61,510 nt of DNA from Nitrospira lenta (GTDB taxonomy: Bacteria; Nitrospirota; Nitrospiria; Nitrospirales; Nitrospiraceae), in the NCBI GenBank assembly GCA_945865525.1, contig CAMBDY010000013.1, forward strand, positions 1 to 61,510. The letters are read 5' to 3'. The notes beneath the pieces are model-generated. The model did not search any database and was not told the DNA's origin. It was given only the letters and a program-made list of their open reading frames with translations. Below, in pieces: positions 1 to 9,269 of the stretch (within the stretch, counting starts at the first letter, position 1; every line of letters begins with the position of its first letter). The translations under genes and the position numbers were made by a program.

Positions 1-339
1 AAAAAGACGGTCCTGAAGGTCGTGGCGGTGACGCTGTTTGGCCGGAAAGGGAAAGAGTTGACGGTGACGGGCGATGACGGAGTCTTGAATACGGAAACCA
101 AGAACTTTGTGCTGTCGAACAAATCGGAACCGCTGGTGGTGCATATTCAAAGTGGCTATATCATCTACACAAATCATCTGGCGTGGATTGACAAGACGCG
201 AGAGATTCACACGGAGGATCCGGTCCGTATCGTGGGCCATGGATTAGAGGTGACGGGGCGCGGCTTGCTCGGGCATTTGGATACAGAGGAATTTGAAGTA
301 CTAGAGGATGTACATGTGGACTTGGCTCCTGCTTCTTAG
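1..339 (+). CDS. lptC: LptC, LPS export periplasmic protein (5' end cut by window)
   Basis: This is the C-terminal part of an LptC-like protein, the bitopic component that passes lipopolysaccharide from the LptBFG transporter to the LptA bridge. The frame is open from base 1, so the true start lies outside the window; the GTG at 22 is internal. About 112 residues remain, rich in alternating beta-strand segments such as VLNTETKNFVLSN and THDP-like turns (IHTEDPVRIVGHGLEVTGRG), typical of the LptC/OstA jellyroll. The gene overlaps lptA by 32 bases and heads an lptC-lptA-lptB-rpoN order common in Gram-negative bacteria. The family call rests on the fold pattern and this gene order. Confidence 0.85.
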   Translation, partial: KKTVLKVVAVTLFGRKGKELTVTGDDGVLNTETKNFVLSNKSEPLVVHIQSGYIIYTNHLAWIDKTREIHTEDPVRIVGHGLEVTGRGLLGHLDTEEFEVLEDVHVDLAPAS

Positions 340-880
340 TTTGTATCTATTGGGTGCGACCACATTGAGCCAGTCGGCTGATAGACCCGTGTCCAAGGGC
401 GCGCCAGCGCCAGCGGCCAGTACGACCATTACCTCCAAGAAAATGACTGTGAAGAATCAGGATAATCAAGCCGTATTCGAAGAGACGGTGGTGCTAATCC
501 GTGGGGCGTTGATTGTTCATTCTGATCGAATGGTGGTGATGTTTCGCGGGCAGGATGCGCCTTCAAGCGCCGACACGAATAGGCCTGGAGCCATTAAGAG
601 CCCTGCGCCTTCGAAAGGAGCTGATGCGATGCCATCGGTGTCGAATCGTTCGATCAGTCAAATCGAGGCGACTGGGCGTGTGAAGATTAAGAAAGAATCT
701 GGGAGCGCGACCTGTGCAAAGGCCATCTATTATCAAGATGGAGACAAGCTTGTGCTGACGGGTAACCCGGTGGCCTGGGACAAGGGCACCAGAGTCACTG
801 GCAGAAAAATCACAATGTTTCTTGCAGAGGACCGGAGCGTAGTGGAAGGTGACTCCCATGTGCAGCTTGAGGGCGGTTAA
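308..880 (+). CDS. lptA: LptA, periplasmic LPS transport bridge (OstA-like)
   Basis: A 190-residue protein with an N-terminal hydrophobic signal segment (WLLLLSLYLLGATTLS) and a jellyroll region containing ITSKKMTVKNQDNQAVFEE and later LVLTGNPVAWDKGTRVTGRK, both characteristic of the LptA/OstA family. LptA forms the periplasmic filament carrying LPS to LptD. A low-complexity insert of about 35 residues rich in Pro, Ser and Ala (roughly residues 78-112) interrupts the fold and is longer than usual. The start at 308 lies inside lptC; ATG 314 is an alternative. The stop codon TAA directly abuts the GTG of lptB, so the three genes are likely translated from one message. Confidence 0.85.
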   Translation: MYMWTWLLLLSLYLLGATTLSQSADRPVSKGAPAPAASTTITSKKMTVKNQDNQAVFEETVVLIRGALIVHSDRMVVMFRGQDAPSSADTNRPGAIKSPAPSKGADAMPSVSNRSISQIEATGRVKIKKESGSATCAKAIYYQDGDKLVLTGNPVAWDKGTRVTGRKITMFLAEDRSVVEGDSHVQLEGG

Positions 881-1663
881 GTGAGTAAGACGTCGCAGGA
901 GGCGAGCGTGGCAGCTGAAACTCTCGTAAATACTGTCGAAGGTGTAGGTTTGCGCGGGGTAGGACTGGTAAAAAGCTTCCGTGCCCGCAAGGTCGTCAAA
1001 GGCGTTTCCATCGACGTTCGCGCCGGGGAAGTAGTGGGCTTGCTGGGCCCGAACGGGGCTGGGAAGACGACGATTTTCGACATGATTGTTGGTTTGTGCA
1101 AGCCAGACGAAGGGCATGTTTTGCTTGGCGACGAGGCGATCACGGGTCTGCCGATGTACCAGCGCGCCCGCAAGGGGATCGGCTATCTTCCGCAAGAATC
1201 GTCAGTGTTTCGAGGGTTATCGGTAGAGGATAATATTCTGGCAATTCTTGAGACACTGGATTATTCACGGACTGAGCGGCGGGAACGAGCCGATGCCCTG
1301 CTCAAAGAGCTGGATCTCAGTCATATCAAAACAAGCATGGCGTATGCGTTGTCGGGTGGTGAACGCCGGCGACTGGAAATTACTAGAGCGCTCGCAACCA
1401 ATCCGTCATTTATGTTGCTGGACGAGCCTTTTGCAGGGATCGATCCGATTGCCGTGGCGGACATTCAGCACATCATTATCCGCTTAAAGGAAAAAGGGAT
1501 TGGCATTTTGATCACTGATCATAATGTTCAGGAAACGCTCTCCATTACCAGCCGGGCGTATATCATCAACGAAGGGTTGATTCTCGAGGCTGGGTCTCCT
1601 GAATTGATCGTTAAGAGTGAGAGGGCGCGGGCTATTTATCTAGGGGACCGCTTTAAGCTATGA
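881..1663 (+). CDS. lptB: LptB, LPS export ABC transporter ATPase
   Basis: A 260-residue cytoplasmic ABC ATPase that powers LPS extraction by LptFG. Walker A is GPNGAGKT at 56-63, the Q-loop is in YLPQESS near 102-108, the signature is LSGGE at 157-161, Walker B is MLLDEP at 178-183 and the switch histidine is in ITDHN near 211-215. The sequence [17 protein letters not shown] is typical of LptB rather than of other ABC subfamilies. The GTG start immediately follows the lptA stop. About 25 residues precede the usual LptB N-terminus, so a later start is possible, but the abutting arrangement favours this one. Confidence 0.95.
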   Translation: MSKTSQEASVAAETLVNTVEGVGLRGVGLVKSFRARKVVKGVSIDVRAGEVVGLLGPNGAGKTTIFDMIVGLCKPDEGHVLLGDEAITGLPMYQRARKGIGYLPQESSVFRGLSVEDNILAILETLDYSRTERRERADALLKELDLSHIKTSMAYALSGGERRRLEITRALATNPSFMLLDEPFAGIDPIAVADIQHIIIRLKEKGIGILITDHNVQETLSITSRAYIINEGLILEAGSPELIVKSERARAIYLGDRFKL

Positions 1664-1682
1664 GGCGTGAAAGTGTGTTCGT

Positions 1683-3194
1683 ATGAAGCTTCGGCTCGAT
1701 CTCAGGTTGAGCCAAAAGCTCATCATGACCCCGCAATTGCAGCAGGCGATCAAGCTGTTGCAATTCTCACGGCTTGAGCTCCAGCAGAGCTTGGCTCAGC
1801 ATTTGATCGAAAACCCGCTCTTAGAGGAGCTTCCGACTGAAGCGGATGACAGCGACGCTGGCAACGTCGAGGAAAAGGCTGAGGAAGAGGCTGCATCCGC
1901 GAGTAGCGATGTAGAGGCGGCGGGGGAGTCGACTCTTGAAGAGCGCGACACGCCGGATGAGGCCTCAGCTGCTGGATGGGAAGAATATTTTTGGAGCGAT
2001 CGCCAGATCGGTGGATCTGACTCTTCCTCGTCCTCGCAGGACGAATTTCCCTCCTCCGAACAGACTATGGCGAACGCAGCTTCCCTGGAGGACCATCTCC
2101 TGTGGCAACTGTCGCTTTCCGGACTGTCGGAACGTGAGAAAACGATTGGACGATCGATCATCGGGAATCTCGACGATGACGGGTATCTGCGCATGTCGCT
2201 TGTGGAGATGGTGAGCGGGACCGACTTTGCCGAAGTGGAGGTAGAGTCAGTCCTGAAAGATGTGCAGAGCTTTGATCCGACTGGCGTGGCAGCTAGAGAT
2301 CTTGTGGAATGCCTGCTCCTGCAGATCGGGCATTTAGGGAAGAGCCCCATGGGATCATTGGGGGCGCGGCCTGGGGCGTTGAAGGGGTCGATCGTTGAAG
2401 CCATTGTCCAGCATCACCTCAAAGATCTTGAGAAGAAACAGTATGCAAGGATCGCCAAAGCCTTAGATGTCACAGTGGAAAAGGTCTTTCAGGCCACGAA
2501 GATCATCGAAGTACTTGAGCCCAAGCCCGGGCGAATTTTTTCCAATACCCAGAATTATCCCATTGTGCCTGACGTGTTCGTCCTCAAAAATGAAGGCGAG
2601 TGGGTGGTGCGCTTGAACGATGACGGGCTCCCGCGCATGAGGATCAGCCTCTACTATAAGCAATTAATGGGGGGAGATGAGAGCGGATCGGGAGAGACGA
2701 AGGCTTATTTGGACGAGAAATTGCACGCTGCCCAATGGGTCATTCGTAGCATGGAGCAGCGCAACAAGACGATCGTGAAGGTCGTGTCGAGCATCGTGAA
2801 GTTTCAGGAGCAATTCTTTGAAAAAGGTGTGCAGCACCTCAAGCCGTTGGTCCTCAAGCAGGTAGCTGAGGATATTGGGATGCACGAATCGACCATCAGC
2901 CGGGTCACGGCAAATAAGTATATGTATTGTTCTCAGGGTATGTTGGAGCTGAAATTTTTTTTCAATGTAGGCCTGCAGCGAGTCGATCAGGCCTCTGATA
3001 TGATGTCGTCTGTGACCGTGCGAGAGATGATTCGGATCATAGTGGCGGAAGAAGATCCTGCTCACCCCATGACGGATGAAGAGATTGCGGCACAGCTCCT
3101 CACAAAGCAGGTGGTGATTGCGCGGCGGACGGTGGCCAAATACCGGGCAGAGGAACATATTCCCTCGGTGACCCAACGGAAGCGGTTTTTTTAA
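1683..3194 (+). CDS. rpoN: RNA polymerase sigma-54 factor
   Basis: A 503-residue sigma-54. Region I is glutamine-rich and opens with LRLSQKLIMTPQLQQAIKLL. It is followed by an acidic, Ser/Glu-rich region II (about residues 50-135), the core-binding domain, and the RpoN box ARRTVAKYR starting at residue 480 near the C-terminus, which contacts the -24 promoter element. The HTH region contains ESTISRVTANKYM. Sigma-54 needs AAA+ activators; none is encoded in this window. It lies 19 bases after lptB and directly ahead of hpf and rapZ, the usual neighbours of rpoN in Gram-negative genomes. Confidence 0.97.
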   Translation: MKLRLDLRLSQKLIMTPQLQQAIKLLQFSRLELQQSLAQHLIENPLLEELPTEADDSDAGNVEEKAEEEAASASSDVEAAGESTLEERDTPDEASAAGWEEYFWSDRQIGGSDSSSSSQDEFPSSEQTMANAASLEDHLLWQLSLSGLSEREKTIGRSIIGNLDDDGYLRMSLVEMVSGTDFAEVEVESVLKDVQSFDPTGVAARDLVECLLLQIGHLGKSPMGSLGARPGALKGSIVEAIVQHHLKDLEKKQYARIAKALDVTVEKVFQATKIIEVLEPKPGRIFSNTQNYPIVPDVFVLKNEGEWVVRLNDDGLPRMRISLYYKQLMGGDESGSGETKAYLDEKLHAAQWVIRSMEQRNKTIVKVVSSIVKFQEQFFEKGVQHLKPLVLKQVAEDIGMHESTISRVTANKYMYCSQGMLELKFFFNVGLQRVDQASDMMSSVTVREMIRIIVAEEDPAHPMTDEEIAAQLLTKQVVIARRTVAKYRAEEHIPSVTQRKRFF

Positions 3195-3326
3195 GTCTGC
3201 TTTGTGCAGCTGCTTCCGCTCTTCCCTGGGTTAATTGTTATCTGCAGTATTGGTCGTCCGATACGATGCGCATCATCGCGAATGAGTTGTACGGCTGATG
3301 CTGTGAATATGGAAGGATCAATGCTG

Positions 3327-3845
3327 ATGAAGATCGCAGGACGGCATCTCGTAGTGACGCCGGCGCTCAAGGCGCATGTGGAGAAACGGCTTGAACGGCT
3401 GGCGCGGTATGATGTGGAGCTAAGTCATCTGGAAGTTATTTTGAGTGTGAGCAAGCTGCAACATATGGCGGAGGTTATCTGTACGGTGCAGGGGCGCCGG
3501 ATTCAAGCGAAAGCCTCAACGCCGGAAATGTATGCCACGATCGATCAGCTGGTGACCAGGCTGGCAGTCCAGATTCGCAAGTACAAGGAACGCCAGGCGG
3601 ATCATAAGGTGTCGGTTAAGAAATTAGCACGTAAGGCTGCGCGCCTCACTACCCCCCAGGAAGAGGCCGCGCCGGAGCTGGAGATCGTTCGTCTCGCGAG
3701 AGTGGTCTTGACGCTTGAGGAGGCGAAGCGCCGGCTGGATCCTCTGCCTGGTTCATTGCTGGTATTTACGCTGCGTGGATCGGGAAAGTTGCAGATCCTT
3801 CAGCGTATTGGTCGCGATCGCATGGTGTTGCTCAATCCATCCTAA
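3327..3845 (+). CDS. hpf: Ribosome hibernation promoting factor (HPF/RaiA family)
   Basis: A 172-residue protein with an N-terminal ribosome-binding S30AE domain (IAGRHLVVTPALKAHVEKRL onward, about residues 2-100) and a short C-terminal domain (VLTLEEAKRRLDPLPGSLL) resembling the dimerisation domain of long-form HPF, joined by a charged linker. HPF inactivates ribosomes in stationary phase. I chose ATG 3327 because GGAAGGA at 3311-3317 sits about ten bases upstream and the homology begins there; the open frame extends back to 3204 without recognisable sequence. Its place between rpoN and rapZ is conserved in many bacteria. Confidence 0.88.
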   Translation: MKIAGRHLVVTPALKAHVEKRLERLARYDVELSHLEVILSVSKLQHMAEVICTVQGRRIQAKASTPEMYATIDQLVTRLAVQIRKYKERQADHKVSVKKLARKAARLTTPQEEAAPELEIVRLARVVLTLEEAKRRLDPLPGSLLVFTLRGSGKLQILQRIGRDRMVLLNPS

Positions 3846-3858
3846 GGGGTAGATTTGC

Positions 3859-4722
3859 ATGGCCGGACTTAAGCTAGTTGTGATCAGCGGCCTTTCTGGT
3901 TCAGGTAAGTCATACGCGCTCAAATGTTTTGAGGATGTCGGGTACTTTTGTATCGATAATTTGCCACCGGCACTACTGCCGACGTTTGTCGAATTGTGCC
4001 ATCAGCAGGGGGGCGAGATTAAGAATGTTGCACTCGGGATTGATGTCAGAGAGCGCGTATTCTTTTCTGATCTCGTGCAAATTCTTGAGCAGGTTAAGGC
4101 CCTGGGCCATTCGGTAGAGTTGATGTTCTTCGAGGCGCGTGAAGAGGTGTTGGTTCGTCGCTTCTCAGAGTCTCGGAGACCCCACCCGCTCCTGCCGCAT
4201 CTCCCTATGCTGGAGGGGGTGCGCTTCGAGAAGGCACATCTTGCCGATCTGCGCGGCCACGCCGACCGCATCATTGATACCTCTGAGTTGACGGTGCATG
4301 AACTGCGAGAGTTGTTGGCCAAGCGGTTCGGGCAGGAGGGTACGCCTCGCCGGTTGACCATCTCGCTGGTCACGTTTGGCTTCAAATTCGGTGTGCCGTA
4401 CGATATCGATCTCTTGTTCGATGTCAGGTTTTTGCAGAATCCATTCTTTGTGCCAGACCTCAAGCTATTGACGGGAGATGATCCGAAGGTACGGGATTAT
4501 GTGCTGGCCGATTCTGACGCCGTCGCTTTTATCGGGCAGCTTGAGGGCCTCTTTAAATTTCTCGTCCCCCTCTTTGAGCGAGAACGCCGCAGCTACGTGA
4601 ATGTTGGGATTGGCTGTACCGGAGGTCGTCATCGGTCGGTCGCTATTGCCGGACGGCTTCAAGAAAGCTTCTCGGCAATCGGTTATCAAACGGCGGTCAC
4701 CCATCGTGATATTAATAAGTAG
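3859..4722 (+). CDS. rapZ: RapZ/YvcJ family nucleotide-binding protein
   Basis: A 287-residue P-loop protein. Walker A is GLSGSGKS at 11-18, followed by CFEDVGYFCIDNLPPALLP, a RapZ hallmark, and the C-terminal domain contains GIGCTGGRHRSVAIAGRL. In E. coli RapZ is an RNA-binding adaptor controlling GlmZ and hence glucosamine-6-phosphate synthase; in other phyla the role is less clear. It follows hpf by 13 bases. The PTS genes often found beside rapZ (ptsN, hprK) are not in the window, so the link to sugar-amine control is not supported by context here. Confidence 0.95.
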   Translation: MAGLKLVVISGLSGSGKSYALKCFEDVGYFCIDNLPPALLPTFVELCHQQGGEIKNVALGIDVRERVFFSDLVQILEQVKALGHSVELMFFEAREEVLVRRFSESRRPHPLLPHLPMLEGVRFEKAHLADLRGHADRIIDTSELTVHELRELLAKRFGQEGTPRRLTISLVTFGFKFGVPYDIDLLFDVRFLQNPFFVPDLKLLTGDDPKVRDYVLADSDAVAFIGQLEGLFKFLVPLFERERRSYVNVGIGCTGGRHRSVAIAGRLQESFSAIGYQTAVTHRDINK

Positions 4723-4930
4723 TAGCCCTCGTATTCCACCGTCACGACTTTTCTGTCTATCCCAAGGCAGAGAAATCTTCTAGTTTCTACATCGTTGTGA
4801 TACCATCCTGCGCACCTTAGCCTTTGCAACTCCTTATTACATCAGGCGAAGTGTGCGTGAATGCAGGCTTACCCGGTTAAGGTAAATGGGGTGAGCAATC
4901 GGTCTATCATGGGGTAGGAGGGACTGTCGT

Positions 4931-6106
4931 GTGAGCAGGCCTGCTGTGGCGGAACAGATTATACCAGTGCCATTGGGGGAGCGGAGCTACGACATTGTGC
5001 TCCGGCCAGGATTACTCGCGACCTTGGGTAGCAAGCTGGGTGCCCTGACCACCTCTCCAAAGGTCGGCGTCGTCACGGATCGGCATGTGGCCAGCCATTA
5101 TCTTCAAGGAGCCCTCCGCTCGCTTCGTGAGGCGGGTTACGATCCCACTCCGATTATTTTACCGCCAGGAGAGCGCACTAAGACCCTTGGTACCATAGCC
5201 AAGGTTCTCGATGTTTTGGCTCGGCACAAGTTCGAACGCCAATCCCTCTTGCTAGCTCTCGGTGGCGGGGTTGTTGGTGATATCACCGGCTTTGCGGCCG
5301 CAATCTATCAGCGGGGCATTCCGTATGTGCAGGTGCCGACCACGCTGGTGGCACAAGTCGATTCCAGCGTTGGGGGTAAAACCGGTGTGGACCATCGGCT
5401 GGGCAAGAATCTGATCGGGGCCTTTTACCAGCCACGAGCCGTTCTGATTGATCCTCTCACGCTGCGTACCCTGCCACGTCGCGAATGGATTGCCGGTCTG
5501 GCCGAAGTGATTAAGTATGGCATTATTACTGATGAGGAGTTTTTTGTGTTTTTAGAGCAGGAGATGCCTGCACTTGTGAAGCTGGCGGATGCGCCAGTTA
5601 TGCATGTAATTAAGCGGTCCTGTGAGATTAAGGCGGAAGTTGTTGCCGGGGACGAGCGAGAGTCGGATCGCCGCCGCATTCTTAATTATGGCCATACGAT
5701 TGGCCATGCGCTGGAGTCGCTTGCAGGTTATCGCGGGTTAATCCATGGCGAAGCTGTGGGCATCGGCTTGGTGCAGGAAGCGGATTTGGCTTGTCACATG
5801 GGGCTTTGCGCGCATGAGGTGGTTGAGCGGATCAGACGTTTGGTGCAGCGCGCCGGCTTGTCTGAACAGGTCCCCCGTACAGCGTTTGCGCCCATCTGGA
5901 AAGCCATGCAGCATGATAAGAAGGTGGCTGAGGGGCGCGTGGTCGGGGTTTGGCCTGTACGCATTGGCGCGGTGACGATTCAGCCAATTGAACGGCAGAT
6001 ATGCGCCGAATGGTTGCAGGCTGCACAGGACCGTGGGCACCAATCGCCGAGTGGTCGTCGGCAAGTCAGGGCTCCTGCCCGTCAAAAAACTCGTGCACGA
6101 AAGTAA
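4931..6106 (+). CDS. aroB: 3-dehydroquinate synthase
   Basis: A 391-residue NAD- and metal-dependent enzyme converting DAHP to 3-dehydroquinate, step two of the shikimate pathway. The NAD-binding motif GGGVVGDITGFAAA and the active-site stretch VDSSVGGKTGVDH are intact, as are the metal ligands in NYGHTIGHALE and HGEAVGIG. The GTG start is supported by AGGAGGG at 4916-4922. The last 30 or so residues form a basic tail (ending in QKTRARK) beyond the usual end of the family. It starts a short co-directional group with the ANTAR gene 6 bases downstream, after a 208-base gap in which I see no clear terminator. Confidence 0.97.
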   Translation: MSRPAVAEQIIPVPLGERSYDIVLRPGLLATLGSKLGALTTSPKVGVVTDRHVASHYLQGALRSLREAGYDPTPIILPPGERTKTLGTIAKVLDVLARHKFERQSLLLALGGGVVGDITGFAAAIYQRGIPYVQVPTTLVAQVDSSVGGKTGVDHRLGKNLIGAFYQPRAVLIDPLTLRTLPRREWIAGLAEVIKYGIITDEEFFVFLEQEMPALVKLADAPVMHVIKRSCEIKAEVVAGDERESDRRRILNYGHTIGHALESLAGYRGLIHGEAVGIGLVQEADLACHMGLCAHEVVERIRRLVQRAGLSEQVPRTAFAPIWKAMQHDKKVAEGRVVGVWPVRIGAVTIQPIERQICAEWLQAAQDRGHQSPSGRRQVRAPARQKTRARK

Positions 6107-6112
6107 ACATCT

Positions 6113-7378
6113 ATGACACCCAAGCGTCCCTTATCTGTTGCACATCTCCAGCAGGCCTTACGCGAGAAAACGCGCGAAGTTGATGTGCTCCATCAGATCA
6201 CCGAGTCTATCAGTAACCAGCTGGATCTCGAAGCCGTCCTCCGGCATATCGTTGAGGTAGTCGTTGAAGTCACGAAAGCAGATGCCTGTCTCCTCTATCT
6301 CTTGTCGGATGGCCAGGACGAACTCATTCTTCGCGCCTCCAAGAACCCCCACCCTAAATTGATCGGTCGCATCACGATCGGGCTGGGCGAAGGGATCACC
6401 GGGTGGGTGGCTCAGGAACGGACCCGCGTCGTGATTCCAAGTAATGCGAGCGACGACCCGCGCTTCAAATTCTTCCATAATCTACCAGAAGATCGCCACC
6501 AGGCGTTTGTCTCCGTGCCGATCATGACCAAGAAAGAAGTCGTCGGGGTGATCAATGTGCAGCACAAGCGCCCCAAACGCTATCGACCCGACGAGATCGC
6601 GCTTCTCTCGACCATTGCCAATCAAGTCGGTGGTGCGATTGAGAACGCGAGGCTCTACGACCAAATGAAACGCAAGGCCCTGCAGGTGGAAACCCTGTCG
6701 CTGGTATCGGAAACGGTGGCCTCCAATCGGTTGATCGAGGATGTCCTGCGCTTGCTGGTGACGATGACTGCGCAAATGATGAATTCCAAGATTTGCTCGA
6801 TCATGCTGCTGGACCAGGCGAGCGGGGAGCTCAGGATCGAGGCGACACAGAGCCTCAGCGAGGCGTATTGCCGGAAGCCACATCTTAAGATTGGGCAGAG
6901 CATCAGCGGGCGTGCTGTGCAAGATCGCCGGCCGATCATTGTGGCCGATGTCACCAAAGAGCAGGACTATGTGTTCCCGGATATGGCTAAGAAAGAAGGG
7001 CTTTGCTCCATGGTCTCGGTTCCGATGATGGTGCGGGAGAAGGCGGTGGGGGTAATCAATAGCTATACGGCGGTTCCGCACCTGTTTACCAGCGAAGAGG
7101 TCAAACTGCTTCAGGCTATTGCGAATCAGGCTGCCATTGCCATCGAGCACACGACCTTGATTGAAAAGTCCTTTGAGATGCAGGAAGCGCTGGCGGTTCG
7201 GAAGCTCATGGAGCGGGCCAAGGGCTATCTCATGCGCACAAAAAAGCTGACCGAAGAAGAGGCCTTCAAGCTCATTCAGCGCCAAAGCATGGATCATCGA
7301 AAATCGATGCGTGAGATCACCGAGGCGATTCTCCTCGCGGGTGACATCGACGAGCGGGCCGATCGAGTCAGGCACTAA
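6113..7378 (+). CDS. GAF-GAF-ANTAR putative transcription antiterminator
   Basis: A 421-residue cytoplasmic protein with two GAF sensor domains (about 35-182 and 205-346, each ending in the typical IANQVGGAIENARLY or IANQAAIAIEHTTLI helix) and a C-terminal ANTAR domain (about 355-408) with the family pattern AKGYLMRTKKLTEEEAF followed by RKSMREITEAIL. ANTAR domains bind paired RNA hairpins with six-base loops and prevent terminator formation (known from NasR, AmiR and EutV). GAF domains bind small ligands, but none can be named here. It lies between aroB and nadE with gaps of 6 and 7 bases. Three matching leader RNAs occur downstream at 10335, 17953 and 21720, ahead of nitrogen genes. The domain calls are strong; the regulon link is inference. 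Confidence 0.9.
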   Translation: MTPKRPLSVAHLQQALREKTREVDVLHQITESISNQLDLEAVLRHIVEVVVEVTKADACLLYLLSDGQDELILRASKNPHPKLIGRITIGLGEGITGWVAQERTRVVIPSNASDDPRFKFFHNLPEDRHQAFVSVPIMTKKEVVGVINVQHKRPKRYRPDEIALLSTIANQVGGAIENARLYDQMKRKALQVETLSLVSETVASNRLIEDVLRLLVTMTAQMMNSKICSIMLLDQASGELRIEATQSLSEAYCRKPHLKIGQSISGRAVQDRRPIIVADVTKEQDYVFPDMAKKEGLCSMVSVPMMVREKAVGVINSYTAVPHLFTSEEVKLLQAIANQAAIAIEHTTLIEKSFEMQEALAVRKLMERAKGYLMRTKKLTEEEAFKLIQRQSMDHRKSMREITEAILLAGDIDERADRVRH

Positions 7379-7385
7379 GGGGGCT

Positions 7386-9164
7386 ATGCGTACGTTTCGT
7401 ATCGCCATGGCGCAGATGAATCCGACGGTCGGAGACCTGGACGGAAACGTCCGCCGGATCACGGCCTGGCTGCGCGAGGCAAAGAAGGCGAAGGCTGATT
7501 TAGTCGTATTTCCTGAGCTGGCCATCACCGGTTATCCGCCAGAAGACCTCTTGTTGAAGTCGAGCTTTCTCTCGGACAACCGTCGTGCACTTCAGGAGGT
7601 TGTTCGTCACTGCCAGGGGCTCGCCGCGGTGGTGGGCTACGTCAGCCAGAGCGATGGCATTGAGTCGAAAACGGCCCGTCCGTCGGTGGTGTCAGCCGGT
7701 TCGCACAAACTCTACAACGCGGCGGCGTTCATCGCCGATCAGAAACTCATCACGACGTATTGTAAGTGGTACCTGCCGAACTACGGGGTGTTCGACGAGA
7801 GCCGCTATTTTCATCCAGGCCGGAGGTTGCCGCTCATTCGTCTGCGTGGCACGTTGATCGGGTTGAATATTTGTGAGGACGTCTGGGTCCCCGAAGGGCC
7901 AACTCGTTTCCAGGCTTTGGCGGGTGCCGAGGTTATTGTCAACATCAATGCCTCGCCCTTTCATCTGGGTAAGAGCCGGGTGCGCGAACAGATGTTAGCG
8001 ACCCGTGCAAGAGAAAACGGGGTAGTATTGACCTACACTAACGTGGTTGGCGGGCAGGACGAACTGGTCTTCGACGGGAATAGCGTGATTCTTGATCATC
8101 AGGGTGAGGTCATTGCGCGGGGGAAAGCCTTTGAGGAAGCTCTCATCGTCGCAGACCTCAATATAGAGGCGGTCGCGCGGGCGAGGCGTGCGCAGGGGCA
8201 GAAGAAGCTCCTGCCAAAACGAGTTGCCGCTGCGGTGGAGATCTGCGTGGCCTCACTTCCGGCTATTCCCAAATTTCGCACACGGGTGGTTCCTGATTTG
8301 GTAGCGGCCTTGGGCCCTCTGGAGGAAGTGTATCGGGCCCTGACGCTTGGCGTACGAGATTATGTGAGGAAAAACGGATTTACACGGGTCATGATCGGGT
8401 TGAGCGGTGGAGTGGACTCGGCCTTGACCGCCGTACTCGCCGTTGATGCGTTGGGCGCTGCGAACGTGTGGGGCCTATTTATGCCGTCGCCCTATACATC
8501 GCGCGAGAGTTATGAGGATGTTGCTGAATTAGGGAGACGGCTTGCGATTTCCGTCCGTACGATTCCCATTACGACGCTGTTTGATACCTATCGGCAATCG
8601 CTCACGGAGACATTTGAGGGCTATGCGGCTGATGCGACGGAAGAGAACCTCCAGGCCCGGATTCGCGGTAATCTGCTCATGGCCTTCTCCAACAAGTTCG
8701 GCCATTTGGTGCTTACCACGGGTAATAAGAGCGAGATGAGTGTGGGCTACGCCACCCTGTATGGAGATATGGCAGGGGGCTTTGCCGCGATCAAAGATGT
8801 GTCGAAGACGATGGTTTATGATCTGGCGAAATTGCGAAATTGTCGAGGCGTAACCCCGGTGATTCCCAAACGAACGTTAGATCGACCGCCGACCGCCGAG
8901 CTGAGGCCTAATCAAAAGGATGAAGACTCGCTACCGCCCTATGAGATCTTAGACCCCATTCTCCAGGCCTACGTGGAAGAAGACCGGTCGCTCGAAGAGA
9001 TCGTCGCAGTGGGGTACGAGCGAGAGACGGTGGCCCGTGTGATTGCGCTGGTGGATGGGAGTGAGTACAAACGCCGGCAGGCGCCACTCGGTATCAAGAT
9101 CACGCATCGGGCGTTGGGGAAGGATCGACGGATACCGATTACGAACGGCTATCGGAACTTGTAG
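7386..9164 (+). CDS. nadE: Glutamine-dependent NAD+ synthetase
   Basis: A 592-residue two-domain enzyme that amidates nicotinic acid adenine dinucleotide to NAD+, using ammonia released from glutamine. The N-terminal nitrilase-type glutaminase carries the catalytic Glu44 (FPELAITG), a Lys in CKWYLPNYG and Cys163 (NICEDVW). The C-terminal N-type ATP pyrophosphatase domain has SGGVDS at 340-345. The ATG at 7386 is chosen because AAGGGGG lies just upstream and the nitrilase domain starts there; the frame extends back into the ANTAR gene without homology. The protein is full length with no missing residues seen. Confidence 0.96.
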   Translation: MRTFRIAMAQMNPTVGDLDGNVRRITAWLREAKKAKADLVVFPELAITGYPPEDLLLKSSFLSDNRRALQEVVRHCQGLAAVVGYVSQSDGIESKTARPSVVSAGSHKLYNAAAFIADQKLITTYCKWYLPNYGVFDESRYFHPGRRLPLIRLRGTLIGLNICEDVWVPEGPTRFQALAGAEVIVNINASPFHLGKSRVREQMLATRARENGVVLTYTNVVGGQDELVFDGNSVILDHQGEVIARGKAFEEALIVADLNIEAVARARRAQGQKKLLPKRVAAAVEICVASLPAIPKFRTRVVPDLVAALGPLEEVYRALTLGVRDYVRKNGFTRVMIGLSGGVDSALTAVLAVDALGAANVWGLFMPSPYTSRESYEDVAELGRRLAISVRTIPITTLFDTYRQSLTETFEGYAADATEENLQARIRGNLLMAFSNKFGHLVLTTGNKSEMSVGYATLYGDMAGGFAAIKDVSKTMVYDLAKLRNCRGVTPVIPKRTLDRPPTAELRPNQKDEDSLPPYEILDPILQAYVEEDRSLEEIVAVGYERETVARVIALVDGSEYKRRQAPLGIKITHRALGKDRRIPITNGYRNL

Positions 9165-9269
9165 GCGAAAAAACGGACTGGAGCTTGAAGTGTGAAGCGA
9201 GCCTGAAGTCTAGAGGCCGAAGGCTGAATCTTTTGAACGCCCAAACTCCTGGATCTACCCTTGCAACCT

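Noticed and set aside
6482..7528. Leftward frame of 348 codons opposite the ANTAR gene
   Set aside because: Overlaps two strong rightward genes and encodes no known domain.
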